Part shown: piece by piece, positions 1-8,189 of the stretch | Numbering within the stretch: position 1 is the stretch's first letter | How the letters are laid out: the number at the start of each line of letters is the position of its first letter | Assembly (NCBI GenBank): GCA_041920215.1 | Contig: JAYRSJ010000044.1 | Coordinates: forward strand, 1-17,964 | Reading direction: 5' to 3' | DNA from: JAYRSJ01 sp041920215 | GTDB lineage: Bacteria; Pseudomonadota; Gammaproteobacteria; Burkholderiales; Burkholderiaceae_C | DNA: 17,964 nucleotides | The notes under the pieces: model-generated | Databases searched by the model: none | Told to the model about the DNA's origin: nothing | The model's input: the letters and a program-made list of their open reading frames with translations, nothing else | Program-made: the position numbers and the translations under genes

Positions 1-418
1 TGGCCAGGGCGCGCAGCCAGTCGCGCCGGCGCACCTGGGCCACCACATCATTGACACCCAGGGCCGTCACCAACACATCGGCCGGCTGCAAGGCGCCTGC
101 CTCCAGGCTGGCCAGGGCCTGCAGCGCGTCGGCCGTGGTATGGCCGGTGCAAGCCAGCAGCTGCCAGTGCACCGCGCCGTCGAGGCGCCGGCCGAGCGCC
201 TGGCTCAGCTGACCGGCCAGAGCCTGATCCTGGCTGGGTGCGCCGACGCCCGCCGCCGACGAATCGCCGACGATCAGCAGCCGCAGCCGCAACTCGCCGC
301 TGCCGGCCTGCCCGCAGCGCGCCCCCTGGGCCTCGGGCAGGCGCAGCGCCTTGCGGCGCACCCGCCAGCCCTGCCACAGCAGCAGCGGCGCCAGCAGCAG
401 CTTGCTCAGGGTCAGCAT
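1..418 (-). CDS. SGNH/GDSL-family hydrolase (partial, C-terminus off the left edge)
   Basis: Reading the minus strand from an ATG at 418 gives 139 residues that stay open to the window edge. The protein begins with a hydrophobic stretch (MLTLSKLLLAPLLLWQGW) that looks like a signal anchor. The SGNH blocks follow in order: GDSSAAGVG at residues 51-59 with nucleophile Ser53, a glycine in ACTGHTT near 92, and GVND at 121-124 with the oxyanion Asn123. The final Asp-x-x-His block would lie off the edge. Family members are esterases, lipases or acyl hydrolases, often about 200-240 residues. Substrate cannot be told from this fragment. The start has only a weak G-rich ribosome binding site, but the next gene diverges from it and no better start is seen. 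Confidence 0.85.
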   Translation of the reverse strand, partial: MLTLSKLLLAPLLLWQGWRVRRKALRLPEAQGARCGQAGSGELRLRLLIVGDSSAAGVGAPSQDQALAGQLSQALGRRLDGAVHWQLLACTGHTTADALQALASLEAGALQPADVLVTALGVNDVVAQVRRRDWLRALA

Positions 419-588
419 CGGCCCCCAGCCCTGGCAAAGCCCGCGACCTGGCGCTGTCGGGATGCTTTACAAGCCCCCGGCCGCCTGTCCGCCATCAACG
501 GCCAAGCTCTTGTTTCCATGTGTTTTTCCCTTGTACGGCATGCATTATGCGTAGGCCTCCGAACCCTGATGCATATGCGGAGGCAAGG

Positions 589-1386
589 ATGAAAACGAAG
601 TTCAGCCATCTGGTCTCGTTGGGAGCGCTGCTGCTGTGCAGTCTCGCTATCCAGGCCGCCCCGGTACCGCTGGGCCTGCAGATCAGCGGCAGCATCAGTC
701 TTGACATGGCCAACTCGCTGGACCCGGTGGGGGCGGCCACGCAGTCCGGCACGCTGCGCCATGTCAGCGGCGGGCTGCTGAGCAGCGCCGGCTTCACCGA
801 CCTGCCCGGCTCCCTGGCGCCGGCCAGCCTGAGCGACAACCTGACCCAGACCGGCGACCGCATCGGCGCCCGCTTCTCGATGTCTGGGATCTCGACCGGC
901 GGCGTCAGCCAGAGCGATGGCTTGTTCGCCGACTACAGCCTCAGCCTCAGCAACACCTCGGCCACCGAGACCTTCACGCTGGTGTTCGAAGCCATCGTCC
1001 AGAACAGCGTGGCCGCCAGCGGTGACGATGCCTTCGCCTATTCGGACATCAGCGTGCTGGATGCGCTGAACAACGAGCTGTACTTCAGCGACCACCGGGC
1101 CGACACCCTGAACCCGGGCAGCAATATGACGGCCAGCAGTCCGGGCAACACCTTCACCGTGGTGCTCGCGCCTGGTGAAAGCACCAGCTTGAGCGCGCTG
1201 CAGCGCCAGCGCGGCGGTGTGTTTGCGGCCGGCTCCTACAGCGCCCTGCTCGATGCCTATCTGAGCCTGCAGGCGGTGCGCAGCGATGGTGGGCCTAACA
1301 ACCGCACCCCGCTGCCCGGCACGCTGCCCTTGCTGGCGGTGGCCATGCTGGCACTGAGCCTGGCGCGCCGCCGCCCCATGGCCTGA
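589..1386 (+). CDS. PEP-CTERM sorting domain protein, exported
   Basis: 265 residues. The start at 589 is chosen because a cggagg ribosome binding site lies at 578-583, and a signal peptide follows directly (MKTKFSHLVSLGALLLCSLAIQA, probable cleavage near residue 23). The body is rich in Ser, Thr, Asn and Gly, as in secreted beta-rich proteins, with no recognised catalytic motif. The C-terminus (residues about 240-262) reads TPLPGTLPLLAVAMLALSLARRR in outline: a Pro-rich LPGT motif, one hydrophobic helix and an Arg cluster. This is the betaproteobacterial variant of the PEP-CTERM tail, which exosortase is thought to recognise and cleave during export to the cell surface or extracellular matrix. 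No exosortase gene is in the window. An upstream in-frame extension back to 238 is not used because it runs through the neighbouring gene. The function of the body is unknown. Confidence 0.85.
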   Translation: MKTKFSHLVSLGALLLCSLAIQAAPVPLGLQISGSISLDMANSLDPVGAATQSGTLRHVSGGLLSSAGFTDLPGSLAPASLSDNLTQTGDRIGARFSMSGISTGGVSQSDGLFADYSLSLSNTSATETFTLVFEAIVQNSVAASGDDAFAYSDISVLDALNNELYFSDHRADTLNPGSNMTASSPGNTFTVVLAPGESTSLSALQRQRGGVFAAGSYSALLDAYLSLQAVRSDGGPNNRTPLPGTLPLLAVAMLALSLARRRPMA

Positions 1387-1435
1387 GCCATAGCAACGCA
1401 TTGTTGCCCTGCCACCTGCACTGAAAGGTCAAGCG

Positions 1436-2053
1436 ATGAAGACGACGACCAAGCCCCTGCTGCTGCTCGCCAGCACCCTGGCGATGCTGGGCGCCAGCCC
1501 GGCCGCCCATGCCACCTGCTCCACCGAACCCATGCTGGGCTCGGTCTGCCTGGTGGCCTACAACTTCTGCCCGCGCGGCTATGCCTCGGCCGAGGGACAG
1601 CTGCTCAGCATCGCGCAGAACCAGGCCTTGTTTGCGCTGCTGGGCACCCAGTTCGGTGGCAACGGCCAGACCACGTTTGCACTGCCCGATCTGCGCGGCC
1701 GCACGCCCATAGGCCGCGGCACGGGCCCCGGCCTGGGCCCGGTGACGGAGGGTCAGGTCGGCGGCACGGAGACGGTGCAGCTCAGCATCGCGCAGATGCC
1801 GGCCCACAGCCACAGCGCCCAGTTGCGCGGCACAGCCAGCGCGGGCAATACCGACAGCCCGGCAGGCGCCGTGCCCGCCAAGCTGGCGCGATCGAATATC
1901 TACAGCAGCTCAGGCGCCACAGACGCCGCGATGAACGGCAATGCCATCAGCGTGGGCAGCAGCGGCAACAGCCAGCCGGTGCCTGTGCGCGACCCCTATC
2001 TGGGCATGCGCTACTGCATCGCAATGCAGGGCATCTTCCCCTCACGCGATTGA
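1436..2053 (+). CDS. Secreted phage tail collar domain (MdpB-like) protein
   Basis: 205 residues. A signal peptide (residues 1-26, cleavage after AHA) precedes a complete tail-collar domain (Pfam PF07484 type). Matching features are an early PRGYASAEGQLL block (46-57), QNQALFALLGTQFGGNGQTTFALPDLRGR (61-89), the MPAHSH motif (121-126) and the family ending DPYLGMRYCIAMQGIFPSR (186-204). Relatives are the microcystin-dependent MdpB proteins and phage short tail fibre tips. Most such proteins lack a signal peptide; this one has one, plus four cysteines (28, 38, 45, 194) that could form disulphides outside the cytoplasm. The ribosome binding site is a modest AAAGG at 1423-1427. It follows the PEP-CTERM gene after 49 bases and may be co-transcribed. 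No other phage gene is nearby, so a prophage is not implied. Confidence 0.88.
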   Translation: MKTTTKPLLLLASTLAMLGASPAAHATCSTEPMLGSVCLVAYNFCPRGYASAEGQLLSIAQNQALFALLGTQFGGNGQTTFALPDLRGRTPIGRGTGPGLGPVTEGQVGGTETVQLSIAQMPAHSHSAQLRGTASAGNTDSPAGAVPAKLARSNIYSSSGATDAAMNGNAISVGSSGNSQPVPVRDPYLGMRYCIAMQGIFPSRD

Positions 2054-2073
2054 GGCTTTGAGCTGAAGAATAA

Positions 2074-2107
2074 AGGGCCGGTGCGGCTGACTGCCCGCAC
2101 CGGCCCT
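2074..2107. terminator. Bidirectional intrinsic terminator
   Basis: A perfect 13-bp stem (agggccggtgcgg at 2074-2086, its complement at 2095-2107) with an 8-base loop sits between the convergent ends of the tail-collar gene and the beta-oxidation operon. On the minus strand the stem is followed by a T-rich tail (tttattctt), so it should work best for the operon. On the plus strand only a short gctt follows. Confidence 0.82.
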
Positions 2108-2126
2108 GCTTGACGGCGCGGCAGCC

Positions 2127-2891
2127 TCAGTCGAACTTGCTGAAGTCCGGTGGACGCTTCTGGAAGAAGGCCTGGAAGGCCTCCATCGCCTCGGGTGAAC
2201 GCAGCCGCGCGCCAAAGATCTCGGCCTCGACCTTGATGGTTTCCTGCAGCTGCTCCAGGCTGTGTCGGCGCATCAGGCGCTTGCTCTCGCGCACTGCGCT
2301 GGGTGCCAGATGGTTGAAGCGCTCGGCCACGCGCCGGGCCTGGTTGACCACCTCACCCGCCGGCAGCACCGCGTTGGCAATACCGCACTCCACCGCGTCG
2401 GCGCCGGTGAAGGGGTCACCCAGCAGCAGCTTTTCGGCAGCTTTGACATGACCCATCAGATGGGGCACCACCAGGCTGGAGCCAAACTCCGGCACCAGGC
2501 CGAGGCCGACAAAAGGCATGGCCAAGCGCGCGTCGTCGGCCACATAGACGAAGTCGCAGTGCAGCAGCAGCGTCGTGCCGATGCCGATGGCCGCACCGTT
2601 GACAGCCGCGATCACCGGCTTCTCGCAGCCCAGCAGCGCGCGCATGAACTGAAACACCGGCGCATCCTCGTCGCGCGGCGGGCTGCTCATGAAGTCCTCG
2701 ATATCGTTGCCCGAGGTGAAGATCGCTGGCTGGCCCTGGATCAGCACCGCACGCACGGCCTTGTCGCCGTTGGCCGCCAGCAGGGCATCGGCCATCTGCT
2801 GGTACATCGCCCGGGTCAGCGCGTTCTTCTTCTCGGGGCGGGCAATCTCTATCGTGGCCACGCCGTTGACGGTGGCGGTCTTGATGCTCAT
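2127..2891 (-). CDS. Enoyl-CoA hydratase/isomerase family protein, probably delta3-delta2-enoyl-CoA isomerase (ECI2-like)
   Basis: 254 residues of crotonase fold. The oxyanion-hole segment SGNDIEDF (60-67) resembles that of human ECI2 (PECI). The second oxyanion segment is AAIGIGTT (100-107). The two hydratase glutamates (Glu144 and Glu164 of rat mitochondrial enoyl-CoA hydratase) align by spacing with Thr107 and Phe127, so both are missing. Instead there is Glu135 in VPEFGSS, where ECI-type isomerases have their single catalytic glutamate (PEGCSS in ECI2). I infer an isomerase that moves cis/trans-3 double bonds to trans-2 so that unsaturated fatty acids can enter beta-oxidation, rather than a hydratase. 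The start has an AAGGAGT ribosome binding site about 9 bases upstream. It is the last gene of the operon, 60 bases after the DUF1569 gene, and is followed by the terminator. Confidence 0.88.
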   Translation of the reverse strand: MSIKTATVNGVATIEIARPEKKNALTRAMYQQMADALLAANGDKAVRAVLIQGQPAIFTSGNDIEDFMSSPPRDEDAPVFQFMRALLGCEKPVIAAVNGAAIGIGTTLLLHCDFVYVADDARLAMPFVGLGLVPEFGSSLVVPHLMGHVKAAEKLLLGDPFTGADAVECGIANAVLPAGEVVNQARRVAERFNHLAPSAVRESKRLMRRHSLEQLQETIKVEAEIFGARLRSPEAMEAFQAFFQKRPPDFSKFD

Positions 2892-2951
2892 GGCTGGGGA
2901 CTCCTTGTGCTTGTTGCCTGTGCTTGCGCGCCGGATTGTGGCCCAGCCCGA

Positions 2952-3490
2952 TCAGGCCAGGGCCGAGACCGGCTGCAGCTGGGTCCAGTGATTGGCCAGG
3001 TGCATCAGATGGGCGCGCTGGTAATCGGCCCGACTCAGCTCACCGTAGGCGAAATGCGGCCGCAGCCCGCCCTTGTGGCTGCTGAAGGCCTGCATCGCGG
3101 CGAGCAGGCGCTGCACCGCCGTCTTCAGGCTTTGCTGCGCGTCCAGCGCCGGAGCACCCGGAATGGGCTCCTGCAAATCATGGCTCATGCGGCCGCGGGC
3201 ATCGAAGACGGCAAAGGCCGCCTTGCCCACGGTGACGCGAAACAGGGCGGACTTCATCTCGGGATAGCCAATCATCGAAAACTCGATGCTCTGCGCCGCA
3301 TGCTGCAGCATCTGGACCAGGCTCCAGGCACTAGCGTCCAACTGCTGTGGCTTGAACAACAGCTCCAGCACCGCTTCGCGCGCCTGCCGCCAGCTCTGGA
3401 AGGTCTCGAGCTGGCCCTGACAGCCTGCCAGCAGCAGGCCCGCCGGGGCCGCAGCGCCGGCCTTCAGCAGAAGACGGCGCTGCCGCTGCA

Positions 3491-3491
<1 letters not shown>
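2952..3491 (-). CDS. DUF1569 family lipoprotein with Tat-like signal
   Basis: 179 residues. The N-terminus has a twin-arginine-like segment (RQRRLLLKAG, 3-12), a hydrophobic core and a lipobox LLAGC with Cys24, so the protein is probably a membrane-anchored lipoprotein outside the cytoplasm. The body matches my recollection of DUF1569 (PF07606) proteins, a DinB-like four-helix family: WSLVQMLQHAAQSIEFSM (56-73), KSALFRVTVGKAAFAVFDARGRMSH (80-104), EPIPGAPALDAQQS (108-121), and a histidine cluster AHLMHLANH (160-168). His64, His164 and His168 could form the metal site typical of DinB folds. Function is unknown. The ATG overlaps the thiolase TGA by one base (TGATG), which implies translational coupling. 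Why a lipoprotein sits inside a cytoplasmic beta-oxidation operon is unclear. Confidence 0.82.
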
Positions 3492-4705
<1,214 letters not shown>

Positions 4706-4716
4706 GATTCAACCTT

Positions 4717-5232
4717 TCAATTCTTGGCGGGCTCCGGGGCCTTGTTCTTCGGCACCCAAGCCCAGACAAATTCACATTCCACCGGGTGGATCCCGGCTTC
4801 GTCGGTCACCAGCACCGCGACCCTGACCTCGCCCTTGGGCTCGCTGGCCATCTGGCGGCGCTGCTCGGCCGTCAGATGGGCGCGCGCCCGCATCGCGCCG
4901 GTAGCGCGCTTCTTGAAGTCCACATGCATGGACTTGCACAGCTGCAGGCAGTCATCGCGCACATTCATGCCCACCACCATGCCGGTGGCGGTTTCGGCCA
5001 GCAGGCCCATCGCGGCCGCATGAACGCCGCCGATATGGTTCTGCACTGGCCGCCGGTTGGCGATGGCGATCTCCGCCACCTCGCCGTCCAGGCGCACAAA
5101 GTCCAGGCCCGCCGTGCCGGTGAAGGGCACGGCCCGCCGCAGCGCCAGATTGCGCGCTGCCGGCCGCAACAGGGCCGGCAGGCGGTTCAGGCCGGCCAGC
5201 GTGCGCGCGAGGCGGTTGGGGGCGGTGCTCAT
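4717..5232 (-). CDS. Hotdog-fold thioesterase-like protein (DUF4442)
   Basis: 171 residues, consistent with a single hotdog domain of the DUF4442/PaaI-like group. The central helix motif NHIGGVHAAAMGLLAETATG (65-84) has the usual acidic residue (Glu80) and glycine-histidine turn where acyl-CoA thioesterases place their catalytic residues. There is no signal peptide. The likely role is hydrolysis of acyl-CoA intermediates to release CoA when beta-oxidation stalls; this is inferred from fold and operon position, not demonstrated. It begins 13 bases after the dehydrogenase/hydratase gene and ends 11 bases before the thiolase. The ribosome binding site is weak, so translation may depend on the upstream gene. 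Confidence 0.8.
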   Translation of the reverse strand: MSTAPNRLARTLAGLNRLPALLRPAARNLALRRAVPFTGTAGLDFVRLDGEVAEIAIANRRPVQNHIGGVHAAAMGLLAETATGMVVGMNVRDDCLQLCKSMHVDFKKRATGAMRARAHLTAEQRRQMASEPKGEVRVAVLVTDEAGIHPVECEFVWAWVPKNKAPEPAKN

Positions 5233-5245
5233 GGGGAGCTCGCGA

Positions 5246-7642
5246 TCAGTTGCGCACCGGCTTGCCGGTCTGCAGCATGCCCATGATGCGTTCCTGGGTC
5301 TTGGGGTGCTCCAGCAGCGAGCAGAAGTGCTTGCGCTCCAGTGCCATCAGGTATTCCTCGTCCACCAGCGAACCGGCTTCCACCTCGCCACCGCAGACCA
5401 CATCGGCAATCAGGGCCGCCAGGTGGTAGTCGTGGGCGCTGATGAAGCCGCCGTCGCGCATATTGGCCAGCTGGCCCTTGATGGTGGCGATACCCGAGCG
5501 GCCGGCCACCGGGAACAGGGCCTTCAGCGGCGCGCGGTAGCCCGACTCGAACATGGCCTTGGCCTGGCTTGACGCGACGAACAGCAGTTCGTCCTTGTTG
5601 GGCACGACGATGTCGCTGTCCAGCAGGAAGCCGTTCTTCTTCGCCTCCAGCGCCGAGGTCGCGACCTTGGCGGTGGCGGCGGTGGTGAAGCCGTCCTTCA
5701 GGAAGGCGAAGATGTCGGCATCGGCATTGCCAGCCTTGGCCATCTCGGCAGCGCGGCGAGCGATGTAGGTGAGGCCACCGCCGCCGGGGATCAGGCCCAC
5801 GCCGACTTCGACCAGGCCCACATAGGACTCCATATGCGCGACCCGGCGCGCGCAATGCACGGCCAGCTCGGCGCCGCCGCCCAGGGCCAGACCGCGCATC
5901 GCAGCCACCACCGGCACATTGGCGTAGCGGATGCGCAGCATCATGTCCTGCAGCTTCTTCTCTTCCGGCGCGATGCCCTTGGCACCCGACTTCATGAAGA
6001 CCGGCATCAGCGCCTCGAGGTTGGCACCGGCGGAGAACACATCGTCCGGGCTCCAGATCACCAGGCCCTTGTACTTGGCTTCAGCGATCTCAACGGCCTT
6101 CAAGAGGCCCTCGGTCACGGTGGGGCTGATCAGGTGCAGCTTGGCGGTGATCGAGGCGATCAGCACCTCGCCGTCCAGGGTCCAGACGCGGATCTCTTCG
6201 TTCTTGAACTCTTCGGTGCCGGCCTTCAGCGGCTCGGCAGCACCCTCGCCCACCAGGGACTCGGGGAAGGCCTGGCGCTCATAGACCGGCAGCTTGGCGC
6301 GCGCCTTGAACTTGCCCTCGGCAGCGCTCCAGGAACCGTTGGCGCTGTGCACGCCGCCGTTCTCGGCCACCGGGCCTTCGCTGACCCAGGCCGGCAGCGG
6401 GGCGCTGGAGAGGGTCTTGCCTTCGGCGATGTCGGCGGCAATCCACTCGGCCACCTGCTTCCAGCCGGCGGCCTGCCACAGCTCGAAGGGGCCTTGTTGC
6501 GAACCGAAGCCCCAGCGCATCGCGAAGTCGATCTCGCGGGCGGTGTCGGCCACGGTGTTCAGGTGCACGGCGGCGTAATGGAAGCTGTCACGCAGGATGC
6601 TCCACAGGAACTGGGCCTGCGGATTGCTCGACTCGCGCAGCAGCTTGATGCGGTCCGCGGCGGGTTTCTTCAGCATGCGGGCGACGATCTCGTCGGCCTT
6701 CTTGCCACCTGCGACATATTCACCGGTGGCGAAGTCCAGGCGCTGGATGTCCTTGCCCACCTTCTTGTAGAAGCCGGCGCCGGTCTTCTGGCCCAGGGCG
6801 CCCTTCTCGATCAGCGCGGCCAGCACCTTGGGCGTGGCGTAGGTGCTGTAGAAGGGGTCGTCCTTCAGGTTGTCCTGCATGGTCTTGACGACATGGGCCA
6901 TGGTGTCCAGGCCCACCACATCGGCGGTGCGGAAGGTGCCGCTGGAGGCGCGGCCCAGCTTCTTGCCGGTCAGGTCGTCCACCACGTCGACCGAGAGGCC
7001 GAACTTCTCGGCCTCGATCATCGTGGCCATCATGCCGGCGATGCCGACGCGGTTGGCGACGAAGTTGGGCGTGTCATTGGCGCGCACCACGCCCTTGCCG
7101 ACGGCGGTGGTGACGAAGCTCTCCAGCTGGTCAATCACTTCCGGACGGGTGGTCGGCGTGTTGATCAGCTCGACCAGGTACATATAGCGCGGCGGGTTGA
7201 AGAAATGGATGCCGCAAAAGCGCGGCTTGATTTCTTCCGGCAGCACCTCGCTCAGCTTGGTGATGGAGAGACCCGAGGTATTGGACGCGACGATGGCATG
7301 CGGGGCGACGAAGGGCGCGATCTTGGTATAGAGATCGAGCTTCCAGTCCATGCGCTCGGCGATGGCCTCGATGATCAGGTCGCAGTCCTTCAGCAGTTCC
7401 AGATGCTCTTCATAGTTGGCCTGCTGGATCAGCGCGGCGTTCTCAGGCACGGCCAGCGGCGCGGGCTTGAGCTTCTTCAGGCCCTCGACGGCCTTGCTGA
7501 CGATGCCGTTCTTGGCACCTTCCTTGGCCGGCAGGTCGAACAGCACGACCGGCACCTTGACGTTGACCAGGTGGGCAGCGATCTGCGCACCCATCACGCC
7601 AGCGCCGAGCACGGCGACTTTGCGAACTTGGAATCGACTCAC
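5246..7642 (-). CDS. fadB: Bifunctional 3-hydroxyacyl-CoA dehydrogenase / enoyl-CoA hydratase
   Basis: 798 residues. The order is opposite to E. coli FadB: the NAD-binding dehydrogenase comes first (Rossmann motif GAGVMG at 13-18), then its C-terminal helical domains (about 190-400), then a crotonase domain (about 485-690). Dehydrogenase residues are intact: Ser123 in NTSG, His146 in GIHFFNPP and Glu158, with the 12-residue His-Glu spacing of rat HAD. The hydratase glutamates Glu592 (GGGAEL) and Glu612 (GLVEVG) are 20 apart, as in rat hydratase. Thus it should carry out both hydration and the second oxidation. The start is GTG with an AGGAG ribosome binding site 6 bases upstream. It lies 50 bases after the DUF2147 gene, beyond a strong hairpin. 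The fadB symbol reflects function; the architecture is the one common in Burkholderiales. Confidence 0.95.
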   Translation of the reverse strand: MSRFQVRKVAVLGAGVMGAQIAAHLVNVKVPVVLFDLPAKEGAKNGIVSKAVEGLKKLKPAPLAVPENAALIQQANYEEHLELLKDCDLIIEAIAERMDWKLDLYTKIAPFVAPHAIVASNTSGLSITKLSEVLPEEIKPRFCGIHFFNPPRYMYLVELINTPTTRPEVIDQLESFVTTAVGKGVVRANDTPNFVANRVGIAGMMATMIEAEKFGLSVDVVDDLTGKKLGRASSGTFRTADVVGLDTMAHVVKTMQDNLKDDPFYSTYATPKVLAALIEKGALGQKTGAGFYKKVGKDIQRLDFATGEYVAGGKKADEIVARMLKKPAADRIKLLRESSNPQAQFLWSILRDSFHYAAVHLNTVADTAREIDFAMRWGFGSQQGPFELWQAAGWKQVAEWIAADIAEGKTLSSAPLPAWVSEGPVAENGGVHSANGSWSAAEGKFKARAKLPVYERQAFPESLVGEGAAEPLKAGTEEFKNEEIRVWTLDGEVLIASITAKLHLISPTVTEGLLKAVEIAEAKYKGLVIWSPDDVFSAGANLEALMPVFMKSGAKGIAPEEKKLQDMMLRIRYANVPVVAAMRGLALGGGAELAVHCARRVAHMESYVGLVEVGVGLIPGGGGLTYIARRAAEMAKAGNADADIFAFLKDGFTTAATAKVATSALEAKKNGFLLDSDIVVPNKDELLFVASSQAKAMFESGYRAPLKALFPVAGRSGIATIKGQLANMRDGGFISAHDYHLAALIADVVCGGEVEAGSLVDEEYLMALERKHFCSLLEHPKTQERIMGMLQTGKPVRN

Positions 7643-7666
7643 GGGTTTCTCCTAGGAATTCTTTGC

Positions 7667-7687
7667 GGCCGGCCGCCAGGGCCGGCC
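7667..7687 (-). repeat. Intercistronic hairpin between DUF2147 and fadB genes
   Basis: Two copies of ggccggcc (7667-7674 and 7680-7687), each self-complementary, flank a 5-base loop just after the DUF2147 stop codon. In the transcript this gives an 8-bp all-GC stem. No T-run follows on the minus strand, so it is unlikely to end transcription. It may protect or separate mRNA segments, or pause polymerase. Confidence 0.6.
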
Positions 7688-7692
7688 AGGTG

Positions 7693-8127
7693 TTACTCGA
7701 CGCGCTGCCAGACCTGGGTGCGGTAGAAGAAGCCGATATAGCCACGCATCTCCAGCTTCTTGCCCCCCTCGACCGGCTTCAGCCGGGTCTTGTAGGTCTT
7801 GCCGTTGTTGGGGTCGAGGATTTCGCCACCGCCCCACAGGCTCTTGTCATCGCTGTCCTGCTTGATGTTGCGCAGGATTTGCAAGCCGACCACCGGCTTG
7901 TCCTTGCGGTCGTCCGAGCACTTGTCGCACTTGGCATCCTGCTTGGCCGGATCGAAGATCTTCTCGATGCTGCCGCTGAGCACACCGCCGTTCTCGGTGA
8001 TGCGCACCAGCGACTTCTCGGTCTTGCCATCGTCGTCGATGGTCTTCCACAGACCCACCGGCGAACTCTGCGCAAAGGCGAAGGGGGCGAGCGCGCAGAG
8101 CGCGACAGCAGCGAAAGTCTTCTTCAT
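7693..8127 (-). CDS. DUF2147 family periplasmic protein
   Basis: 144 residues with a clear signal peptide (MKKTFAAVALCALAPFAFA, cleavage after residue 19). The mature part fits DUF2147 (PF09917), a small beta-barrel-like exported family: GLWKTIDDDGKTEKSLVRI (25-43), GSIEKI, a CDKC pair (Cys67 and Cys70), GGGEILDPNNGKTY and an aromatic ending RGYIGFFYRTQVWQR. The aspartate-rich IDDDGK and the DPNNGKTY turns are typical. No catalytic function is established for the family; lipocalin-like ligand binding is sometimes suggested. An AGGAG ribosome binding site lies about 9 bases before the ATG. The gene is placed between the acyl-CoA dehydrogenase and the dehydrogenase/hydratase genes. An envelope role linked to fatty acid use is inference. 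Confidence 0.88.
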   Translation of the reverse strand: MKKTFAAVALCALAPFAFAQSSPVGLWKTIDDDGKTEKSLVRITENGGVLSGSIEKIFDPAKQDAKCDKCSDDRKDKPVVGLQILRNIKQDSDDKSLWGGGEILDPNNGKTYKTRLKPVEGGKKLEMRGYIGFFYRTQVWQRVE

Positions 8128-8189
8128 CGTCTTGTCTCCTGATTGGTGGAATCGGGGGCGACATCGCGGACGCCGCCCCTCGGGGCTTC

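Noticed and set aside
238..588. N-terminal extension of the PEP-CTERM protein in the same frame
   Set aside because: It overlaps the SGNH hydrolase gene on the other strand, is Arg/Ala/Pro rich, and the signal peptide and ribosome binding site mark the start at 589.
1436..2053. Prophage remnant based on the tail-collar domain
   Set aside because: The protein has a signal peptide, and no integrase, capsid, tail or lysis gene is nearby.
5834..7726. A 630-codon plus-strand open frame antisense to the fadB-like gene
   Set aside because: Its composition (Gly, His, Ala, Leu, Arg rich) and lack of domains show a shadow of the GC-rich minus-strand gene. The same holds for long plus-strand frames at 8388-10433, 2262-3524 and 3581-5023, and for the minus frame at 412-1401.
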